Assembly: GCF_964340395.1 (NCBI RefSeq)
Contig: NC_135563.1
Span: 4,430,922 to 4,444,421 of the forward strand
Length of the DNA stretch: 13,500 nucleotides
From: Glandiceps talaboti
Lineage: Eukaryota; Hemichordata; Enteropneusta; Spengelidae
Reading direction: 5' to 3'
Shown here one piece after another: positions 1 to 9,400 of this stretch. The notes under the pieces were generated by a model that saw only the letters and a list, made by a program, of their open reading frames with translations, was not told where the DNA came from and did not search any database. The position numbers and the translations under genes are program-made. How positions within the stretch are numbered: position 1 is the stretch's first letter; every line of letters starts with the position of its first letter.

Positions 1-2
1 AT

Positions 3-80
3 GTTAAAGTCTTGGAACAACTCTACCACTACCTACCAAGTGCAAGATTACACTTCGATTACCTTGGTCGTCTTGTCTAG
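3..80 (+). CDS. Possible last exon of a convergent plus-strand gene (partial)
   Basis: From base 3 the plus strand reads VKVLEQLYHYLPSARLHFDY then LGRLV and a TAG stop at 78-80, with no stop back to the window edge. The composition (amphipathic, aromatic, no low complexity) looks like protein, unlike the AT-rich noise frames nearby. I do not recognise the family. If real, the gene runs tail to tail with the CFAP46-like gene and its body lies left of the window. It is only 25 codons, so chance is a serious alternative. Two other frames also stay open over part of this stretch. Confidence 0.4.
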   Translation, partial: VKVLEQLYHYLPSARLHFDYLGRLV

Positions 81-211
81 ATGAAACACGTTTAAAGTTA
101 AGTTAAAGTTTGTGTTGACAAAGTCACCATAGACCACACTAATCAGGTGTCGTACACCGTTTTCTTTTCTTACTCGCCGGTAATGGCCAAAGTTTCTTTC
201 TCAGTAAAAAG

Positions 212-250
212 AATCAGTCCCACCATTTTGTATTTACAATGGTGCTGATT
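212..250. repeat. Imperfect inverted repeat (hairpin)
   Basis: AATCAGTCCCACCATT at 212-227 faces AATGGTGCTGATT at 238-250. The arms pair over 13 bp with a 3-base bulge and a loop of about 10 bases. It could be a remnant of a mobile-element end. Confidence 0.5.
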
Positions 251-261
251 GGTTAATTATG

Positions 262-280
262 TCACATGACTGTCATGTGA
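262..280. repeat. Perfect short palindrome with E-box cores
   Basis: TCACATGAC, one T, then GTCATGTGA form a perfect inverted repeat. Each arm holds a CACATG/CATGTG E-box-like hexamer, and another CATGTG follows at 285-290. A protein-binding role is possible but not shown. Confidence 0.5.
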
Positions 281-477
281 TGGTCATGTGTCCTATGATA
301 ATAGCAAGGCAATATTTGCTAAGCTGTCATATACTTGTCATAATGACATTAAATGTAGGGATTCTAAATCCCAATAGATACAGAAATATTCCGATATTTT
401 GTAGAAATTTTATGTTCAGATATTCCGTACAGTTTAAAAACTAAATTATTGATTACTTTAAATTAAATTGAATATTG

Positions 478-527
478 ATTAGATAGATAGAAATAGATAG
501 ACAGATCAATAGATATAGACAGAACAG
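478..527 (+). repeat. Degenerate GATA microsatellite
   Basis: A run of interrupted AGAT/GATA units with GACA variants, about 50 bp long. It is simple sequence with no coding role. Confidence 0.7.
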
Positions 528-731
528 GAGGAGTGTTGAAGGCAAGGAATTGTGTTTTACATATCAGCTCTATTCACACACTGCTTTTACATTTTATACA
601 ATTATTCTTTGTTGAACAAAGAAAACTTGTAAGAGTACATTTTCAGAAATTTAATTCCAATAAGGTGTGTGCTAAATAGATAGTACTAAATTTATTTAAG
701 TTGACTGAGAAAACTATTTATAAATTAAAAA

Positions 732-1025
732 GTGTACAATTTCAAATGTGAAATATATGATGGTCTTTGTACAGTAACTTATATTTCTATCCAAAACGAA
801 ATGAACTTACCAATTTAGAATTATTTATTGTTAGATATGAGTTTGAAAAAACAATAAGTGTATAATTTCAAATTTGAAAGTTTATCATAATTTATTGTTC
901 CATCTGGGCTTATCATTGCTTTATTATATTTAAAAAATGTATTTATATAATTTCAAATTTGAAATATGCAAAGGTCTATTTACAGTAACTTATATGTTTT
1001 ATCTTGTCAGTTTAGAATTTTTATG
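732..1025 (+). repeat. Diverged direct repeats around a TTTCAAATTTGAAA palindrome
   Basis: About 85-95 bp starting at 732 recur in diverged form at 943-1025. Shared blocks are AATTTCAAA-TGAAATAT, GGTCT-TTTACAGTAACTTATAT and TTTAGAATT. A short partial third copy lies at 858-881. Two copies centre on the perfect 14 bp palindrome TTTCAAATTTGAAA; the first carries TTTCAAATGTGAAA. The 93-codon plus-strand frame from 937 to 1218 overlaps this repeat and has no features of a protein gene. Confidence 0.6.
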
Positions 1026-2765
1026 TGAGCTTTGTATTTATAAACTACTTTGCAAAAGTGTTTGTTTTATTGTGAGCGAAGTATTTACAAAACAAGTTCT
1101 GGTAACTTGTTTATTTTTGAATATTTATTACCTTAACAGGTGCAATGATGATGATAAAGTGTATTTTTCTTTATTTACCTCATTATGTATTATGTGTGAT
1201 ATTTCTGAATTAACTTAAATAAAATTTCATGAGAATATATTTCATTGTTGAATCTTATCTGACTTTCTTTGTATGCTGTACGTGAGGTATTGTTATAAAA
1301 AGGGTTCATCATTCAATCACAGTTGAATACTTTTCAATCACGGTGGCTAAAGGTCGGACTGTTGGCCAAACAAAGCTGAGATTAATGTTGAATGAGATTA
1401 GGAGGTCCTTTCGTTGTTTCTTTCTCAAACACCTCATCCCAGTATATGGCCAGCAAGTTTTCCAATTGTTATACTGGTAACTCTATTGTAGAGAGGTCAC
1501 ACGATGCAGGGTTAGTTAACATGACTTTCTTGGGACCCCTAAATGCCTAAAGAAATGCAGTTGAAATTAAATCACCCTTATCTTTGTCCCCCTTTAAAGT
1601 GGCTCTATGTGTACGCCTCTAATATCAAATGTGTTAACTTTATAGTGTAAATAAATATTAGTTTTTTGTCAGACATTTGAAAAAAGAAAGAACAATAAAA
1701 TTCTATGTAATATAGTAGAACATGCCAGAACTTTATTTATACATTTCATGAAATACAAAGCGATTATATTGGCCAAGAAATAGACAACATACTGAAATAT
1801 ACAAGCAATATACATTGTGTCATATACATATGAATTGTAATGATAGTTTATACATAACTAAATATGCTGATGTTTTAGCTGTGTTCACATTGGGAAAATG
1901 TTAACCAACCAATGGCCAGCCTAATGTTTGTTACATTAAGAACATTTACATCATTTTGTATTCTAGTAATGTATGTTTGATCAGTCTCAAGTGTAACATA
2001 TATTTTTAAAGCCCTCAGATGACAACCTTGCAACTGAATAATTTACAATTGTAGCATCAACAGAAAGACACTGGTTATGGGACATTGATTGGCTAAAATA
2101 TGTTTACACTCAATAATTGATAACCAGAAACCATTCTCTCGGATTTGGAGAGTGACAGGTACAGCACTTGTTTGAATCTGGCATAAAATTCCAGTGTGAA
2201 CACTCTTAGAATTAGAATAGTAAATCTGAATCTTCTCACTCTGAGATGATAAAGTAGACTTGATATTAAAGTATTAAGAAAACATACATTTCTATATGGT
2301 ATATGGACGGAAATTTTATGTCGTAAAAAGGAAGCAATACAGAAAATACACTGGTATTGATGTAATATACAAAAAATTATTTAACAGCAGCCAGATAATG
2401 TAACAGAGTTATATTAATGATATATATATAAAATATCAAAGGCACACTTGTAGTTAATATGTACTAATATGTTAGGAAAAATACCACTCACTACTTGACT
2501 GTCTTCAATTGCCAATGTTAGACCACTTGTGGTAAAGGTAGGCTTAGGAATCAAGTGGAGATTTAAAGCCATTCAAAACGTCAAATTTCAGTTTGAGAAT
2601 TATTTACAAGACTGTTAAATATTTATGATATAAAAGAATACAAAGCATGGTGACTGGATAACTCTACATCTTTTAATTTGTAAATAAAGTTAACATAGAT
2701 GTGGATTAATATTATAACATAAGGCACAGATATGAAATTATTTTTGTGATTCAGCACTTCTAAGA
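1026..2765. other. Non-coding AT-rich stretch, intergenic or UTR
   Basis: No coding exon could be supported on either strand. Weak signals include CCCCCTTTAAAGTGGC at about 1590-1605, which is nearly the left end of the 6465-6804 MITE. A faint inverted pair, GTGTTCACATTGG near 1880 and CCAGTGTGAACAC at about 2192-2204, may be the ends of another eroded element. An ATTAAA on the minus strand near 2677-2672 could end the minus-strand transcript, but this is a guess. Confidence 0.45.
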
Positions 2766-2925
2766 TGTGTGGATGTGTGTGTGTGTGTAGGTAGGTGTGT
2801 GTATGTATGTATGTATGTATGTATGTATGTATGTATGTATGTATGTATGTATGTATGTATGTATGTATGTATGTATGTATGTATGTATGTGTGTATGTGT
2901 GTATGTATATGTATGTATATGTATG

Positions 2926-2957
<32 letters not shown>

Positions 2958-3010
2958 TGTATGTATGTATGTATGTATGCGTATGTGTATGTGTATGTGT
3001 ATGTATGTCT
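2766..3010 (+). repeat. (TATG)n microsatellite with (TG)n borders
   Basis: About 245 bp of TATG/GTAT tetranucleotide repeat, starting with a short (GT)n run. It is interrupted near 2890-2930 and 2978-3000 by GTGTATG and ATATG variants. It begins about 110 bp downstream of the minus-strand stop codon, so it may lie in the 3' UTR of the CFAP46-like gene, where it would read as (CATA)n. All six-frame open runs over it (MYVC and THTYIH repeats) are artefacts. Confidence 0.95.
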
Positions 3011-3118
3011 GTGCACTGCAAACACAATGGTAATAATAAACTTCACACAACTGATCAGAGAAACAGCTAATGGTGTAAACTCTTTATCTATCTTAAAATT
3101 TAGATCTGACTTGAGTGA

Positions 3119-3495
3119 CTAAGTGACCACTATATTAGGCAATCCATAACAGATCATATTATACCAGTGTCTGCTGACAATAACATCTTCATCTTGGTGG
3201 TCTTCACCTTCCTCCTCTCCCTTGCTAATGTCAACTTTCACCTCTTTTTCTGACTTTGCCTTGGGCTGTTTGACTTTACTAACTGGTCGACTTTCTTTTC
3301 CTTTGCCAGACTTGCTGTCTTTCCCATCTTTGTGATGTTTGTCATCCTTGTGTTTCTCCTCTTTTCCCACTTTGCTGTCTTTCCCATCTTCCCCTTCTCC
3401 CTCACCTTCCTGCTCCTCTTCTCCGGGTGCTTTCCAGTTAGGAATGAACATCCTACGTACTGTCTGTCCGGTGGGTCTCCCTAACTCTAAAAGAC
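3119..3495 (-). CDS. CFAP46: Terminal exon with Glu/Lys-rich tail and stop
   Basis: The acceptor is GCTGCTACAG at 3496-3497. The exon reads LLELGRPTGQTVRR, MFIPNWKAPG, then about 85 residues of charged low-complexity sequence (EEEQEGEGEGEDGKDSK and so on). It ends HWYNMICYGLPNIVVT and a TAG stop. An ATG-started frame at 3451 misses the first 14 residues of the exon. The charged part contains DGKDSK-x-GK twice, matching a 60 bp-spaced DNA repeat at about 3311 and 3371. The return to a non-charged, aromatic tail after the low-complexity part suggests the end is real and not read-through. A further splice inside the charged region cannot be excluded. Confidence 0.85.
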
Positions 3496-6400
3496 CTGTA
3501 GCAGCAAATAAAAAATGACTTGAGCAAGATGTTCTTTCATTAACACAGTACGTAGGAATACATGAAATAGAGAAAAGTTGAAATCTGTTCGATTCATATA
3601 TGCATGTACAAACTCAGACCACTTTCATTTAGGGTCTATATTTTACCACAGTCTTTACTTTCATCAATATAAGATTATAACAAGAGATTGAACTAATCCA
3701 CTATTATCTCACCTTTTGCCAATGTATTAAACTTGCTAGCATTATCAGCTAAGGTACAATGCCATTGGTTGGCAATGACACATCCAACTCCTGTTAAGCT
3801 AAGTAACATAGCAGTCTCTACTGGTCTCTCCAGTGACAAATCATTCATACTAGAAAAGAATGAAAAAAAAGGACTTTAGTGTTAAATATTTGTAGTAAGA
3901 ATACTTATCATATGTATGCACTGTGCTGCCATGGTATAACACTGTGCTGCCATGGTATAACACTGTATTGCCATGGTATACCACTGTGCTGCCATGGTAT
4001 AACACTGTATTGCCATGGTTTAACACTGTGCTGCCATGGTATAACACTGTGCTGCCATGGTATAACACTGTGCTGCCATGGTATAACACTGTATTGCCAT
4101 GGTTTAACACTGTGCTGCCATGGTATAACACTGTGCTGCCATGGTATAACACTGTATTGCCATGGTATACCACTGTGCTGCCATGGTATAACACTGTATT
4201 GCCATGGTATAACACTGTGCTGCCATGGTATACCACTGTGCTGCCATGGTATAACACTGTGCTGCCATGGTATAACACTGTATTGCTATGGTTTAACACT
4301 GTGCTGCCATGGTATACCACTGTGTTGCCATGGTATATAACACTGTGCTGCCATGGTATACCACTGTGCTGCCATGGTGTAACACTTTGCTGCCATGGTA
4401 TATAACACTGTGCTGCCATGGTATACCACTGTGTTGCCATGGTATATAACACTGTGCTGCCATGGTATACCACTGTGTTGCCATGGTATATAACACTGTG
4501 CTGCCATGGTATACCACTGTGCTGCCATGGTGTAACACTGTGCTGCCATGGTGTAACACTGTGCTGCCATGGTATAACACTGTGCTGCCATGGTATAGTA
4601 ACACTGTGCTGCCATGGTATAACACTGCGCTGCCATGGTATATAACACTGTGCTGCCATGGTTTAACACTGTGCTGCCATGGTATAACACTTTGCTGCCA
4701 TGGTATATAACACTGTGCTGCCATGGTATAACACTGTACTGCCATGGTATATAACACTGTACTGCCATGGTATAACACTTTGCTGCCATGGTTTAATACT
4801 GTGCTGCCATGGTATAACACTTTGCTGCCATGGTATATAACACTGTGCTGCCATGGTATAACACTGTGCTGCCATGGTATATAACACTGTACTGCCATGG
4901 TATAACACTTTGCTGCCATGGTATATAACACTGTGCTGCCATGGTATAACACTGTACTGCAATGGTATAACACTGTACTGCCATGGTATAACACTGTGCT
5001 GCCATGGTATATAACACTGTGCTGCCATGGTATAACACTGTGCTGCCATGGTATATAACACTGTGCTGCCATGGTATAACACTGTGCTGCCATGGTATAT
5101 AAGACTGTGCTGCCATGGTATAAGACTGTGCTGCCATGGTATATAACACTGTGCTGCCATGGTATAAGACTGTGCTGCCATGGTATATAACACTGTGCTG
5201 CCATGGTATAAGACTGTGCTGCCATGGTATATAACACTGTGCTGCCATGGTATAACACTTTGCTGCCATGGTTTAATACTGTGCTGCCATGGTATAACAC
5301 TTTGCTGCCATGGTATAACACTGTACTGCCATGGTATATAACACTGTACTGCCATGGTATAACACTTTGCTGCCATGGTTTAATACTGTGCTGCCATGGT
5401 ATAACACTTTGCTGCCATGGTATATAACACTGTGCTGCCATGGTATAACACTGTGCTGCCATGGTATATAACACTGTACTGCCATGGTATAACACTTTGC
5501 TGCCATGGTATATAACACTGTGCTGCCATGGTATAAGACTGTGCTGCCATGGTATATAACACTGTGCTGCCATGGTATAACACTTTGCTGCCATGGTATA
5601 TAACACTGTGCTGCCATGGTATAAGACTGTGCTGCCATGGTATATAACACTGTGCTGCCATGGTATAACACTGTGCTGCCATGGTATATAAGACTGTGCT
5701 GCCATGGTATAAGACTGTGCTGCCATGGTATATAACACTGTGCTGCCATGGTATAAGACATGTGCTGCCATGGTATATAACACTGTGCTGCCATGGTATA
5801 ACACTGTGCTGCCATGGTATATAACACTGTGCTGCCATGGTATAACACTGTGCTGCCATGGTATAACACTGTGCTGCCATGGTATAACACTGTTCAAAAT
5901 AAACTGGGGAAATTTAGGCTGAACAGTTCAAAATGTGGAAAGTTCAATTTTTTTGTGAACCCCCACCTGAATGTTGACTGTACTGTTTTTGTGTATCAAA
6001 GAAGGGTCTTATGTTAGGAATTTTCAATTGTAAATTTCCATTTGAGAAGCATAACTACTGATATATGGCAAATCCAACTTCTTGACAAAGCCAGCTTAGG
6101 TGTGAAACTAGTCCTAGTAGGTGATCCCAATCATCTCTGTACATATTAACTGTTGATGTATGGCATTGTATGACAGATGAATAGTACTTTATAGTAATAA
6201 ACAGTGCTATAAAACAGGAACTGAACCCTGTAAACAGTTACTTTTAATTGTTATTTTGTGTGTGTATCTAAAGTGTGACAACGTTCACTTGACTTGACCT
6301 GTATAGTATGGGTGTCTCAGTACTACACAGGCAACTCAAAAACAGTGGTGACAAGATGACCTAGGGATTATTGAATGTTTCATTGCTTTAGGCATATCAT

Positions 6401-9400
6401 TTGAATACTTCTACCAGCCAAGTATATAACATACCTGTAAATCATTACCAGTCTGAGTTGCCCCCTTAAAGTGGCCATATAGATGAGGATTTGGTATTTA
6501 TTTTGGATTTTTACAACAATTTTAATATGGCTTCCTACTTGAAAAACCAATGTGAATCAACATTGACTAAGTCTGTGTTTGTAACTCAATAAATTACAAA
6601 AAATATCTGTAATAAGTTTGTTATTATAAGTACAATAACAAAGATTTTACACATTTATTAATGTTTTATAATTTGTTGGAGTTTAATACAAGCAAGGACT
6701 TGGCATATGTTGTTTCACATTGATTTTTCCATGATTCCAAAATTGTTTTATAGATTAAAAATCCAAAATAAATACCAAATCCTCATCCATATGGCTACTT
6801 GAAGTTCAATAAAGGAACACTGCAAAGTGAGGTGGATTTATGACATCAATAGTGCTGTAATGTGTATGAACAAATATTTATATTGCGTAGTGAAGATGGT
6901 GTGTTTTTTGTCAGTGTGGACGTTGTGTGATGTTACTGTGATAATAATGAACTTTGTGTGTGATTCTATATTGTGAGGTGGTACTTTTTGATATTAAAGC
7001 TACACACGGTGAAAAGGAGACTAAAGGCTGTCTTTCTTATCAAAGGCTTGTAAAGAGTGAGTGATCCATTGCTGCAGAACTATGTTACTTTGAATTTCAA
7101 TTTTGCGATAATCAATATTTTGTGCCAAAGGGAAAACTGAAGTGTATAATTCCTTTTACAGCTAAAACTGGTAGAGTTCACCAGAAGACTGTATGTAACA
7201 TGTACATTTATGATCAGAGTTGATAATTTTGTAAAAAAAAAGTTTTATTGTGTTGTTTTACTCGATGCAACACTTTACTGCTCAAGACAGTGTGATTGTT
7301 ATTTAGGGGAATCTGAAAAGCTGAATTAATGTAAACAAAACTGTCTCTTCAATCACAATTCTGTTATGTTCAGTAGTAAATAAATGATGTCATCTAGTAA
7401 GTAAAACATTAACGTCAATTTGTTGAATGGTCAGCTTTGATCATTAAATATGTATAATTTGTACAGTCTTCTGATGATCACTGACTGTTTTTGTTGTCAG
7501 CTGTATTAGAGACACAACTTGTACTAGTCATATACTAGTAGTTAACATTATGATTGTATGTGGATGATTGTAAAATATTATAGAAAACCACTGGAAACCA
7601 TCTGCATGGTGTTTTTAATAGCCAATATTCTATTTTGACTGTGATTTGATGAGAGTTCTCAAAGTCTGCAACTTTGTAACTTGGCTATACAACCCAAGAA
7701 AACAGGTGCGTTGTAACTTGGCTATACAACCCATGAAAACTGGTGCATTGTAACTTGGCTATACAACCCACGAAAACTGGTGCATTGTAACTTGGCTATA
7801 CAACCCATGAAAAAAAATACCGATGCGTTTGCTTGCTTGTGGTAAGCAGGAATGCAACAGACAAGTTTCAAGCAAAGACATGCAATGTAATAAGTGGCAG
7901 TAACTTATCAATGTATAAACACCACATGAGCCCAAGATCCCATATAATAACCCTGTTTACTGACAGAACCCTACTCATTATAATGATTTAGTCCAACTGT
8001 TAATGTAAAGCCAGGCACACACTACAGCAATCAGCTGACTCGTGGCAATTTGCTCAGCTTTTATTGCTATAGTGTGCTGGCAAATTTTCATGAAATTTTG
8101 GTCATTCATGGCTGTGAGCCAAATATCTAGTGTGTTTGATAATTTTGGCCACGGGTGATTTTTCCCTTGTGTGTTTCTGCTGAGCGTGAGCAGAATGCTC
8201 ACGACTTTCTCTGAAGAGAGCATGCATGGTGATGACGTAAGACAAATTGTTTGTGTCCAGTCTAAAATACAGGTGAGTCACTTCTACGTCAATAACTACT
8301 GTATTTTCATGGTTTTAGAAGACAAGCGTGTCGATCTTTGACCTAAATACTCGTGGCTATTGCCTTAGAGGGAATAGTCACAAAACTATACCAAACAAGA
8401 TAACTATTTCATGCTATGACACAATTACTGACATCTTGTTGACTTCCCACTCAGGAAAGCAATAACTATAGGTATTTTGGCCAAAAATCAACATTTTTTT
8501 TGTCTTAAAATCAGGAAAATACAGTTGTTATTGACGTAGAAGTTACTCACCTGTATTTTACACTGGGACAGGAGTGGGTGCAGACATTTTGTAGTGTACG
8601 TCGTCACTACACATGCGCTCTTAAAAGAAAGTTGTGAGCATTCTGCTCACATTCAGTGCACACATGAGGAAAAAATCCCTCACACCCAAAATTATCAAAC
8701 CCACTAGATATTTGGCTCACAGCCAGGAAGGACCAAAATCTCATGAAAATTTGCCCACACGCGAGAGGAACTGGCTGAGCAAATTGTGAAATTTTGCTCA
8801 GCTGATTGCTCTAGTTAGCGGCTGGCTTTACATTTTAACTTCTACTGATAAAAACACCTTCTGTTGTTTTTGTGGATCAGTTGTTTGTATTGCGGTTTTT
8901 AACCTAATGTTGTCTTTGCATCATATTTCTCCTCAGCTCACTTTATTCAAGCAAATGCACTTTAGTTTTTTCATATGTTGTATTTCAAACATCAAATAGA
9001 AGCTTAAAAGGCATAAAAAATAATATTTCATTTTTTAGGGTTCAATAAATCATAATATTATTTTGAAAGGAAAAACATGCAAAAAATTTGGATCAAATTC
9101 TATAATTACTCCTATTAGGTTAAGATTATATTTTGACTTAAAAACTGAAATTGAAATTAATGGGAACATCATATCTGGGACAAGTTCTTGAGATATAATT
9201 TTTTATGTGCATATTTTATTAGTAGTGAACCATTCACTGGTGATATCAACATGATGTGTACATTTCACAAATAAACCAAAGTGTGCATATTGCCACCTTG
9301 TTACCATAGTTACCTGTGATCTGTCTCCATATCTGGTGATGTAGGGCTACCGTAGTAGTGAGAGGTGGATATTAAAGTAAAGCAAGCAAGTATTTAAGAA

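Larger units (their letters stand above)
81..731. other. AT-rich non-coding stretch; possible 3' UTR of plus-strand exon
   Basis: No convincing coding sequence was found. It holds an imperfect inverted repeat at 212-250, a perfect 9 bp palindrome at 262-280 and a GATA-type microsatellite at about 478-527. If the 3-80 exon is real, this would be its 3' UTR; an AATAAA on the plus strand at 1218-1223 is one possible end signal. Confidence 0.5.

Noticed and set aside
937-1218. 93-codon plus-strand frame starting MYLYNFKFEICKG
   Set aside because: It overlaps a diverged non-coding repeat, has AT-driven composition, and shows no splice signals or recognised family.
1878-2206. Possible MITE with ends GTGTTCACA-TGG
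   Set aside because: Only about 13-18 bp at the ends match well, the inner arms align poorly and no target duplication was seen, so it is noted but not called.
2623-3122. Open frames coding for MYVC or THTYIH repeats
   Set aside because: They are translations of the (TATG)n microsatellite in all frames.
3920-5893. CRISPR-like array because of regular repeats
   Set aside because: Repeats abut with no unique spacers, units are 21/23 bp, and the setting is an animal intron.
4293-5897. 534-codon minus-strand open frame and several shorter ones on both strands with PWQHS, YHGST and TMAAQ repeats
   Set aside because: They lie wholly in the 21/23 bp minisatellite. Five of the six frames of the 21 bp unit lack stops, and the 23 bp units merely shift between them. 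There is no start context, splice link or non-repeat domain.
7978-8223. 81-codon minus-strand frame as a possible small gene
   Set aside because: It lies almost entirely in the left arm of the 829 bp foldback element and has no counterpart of coding character in the other arm.
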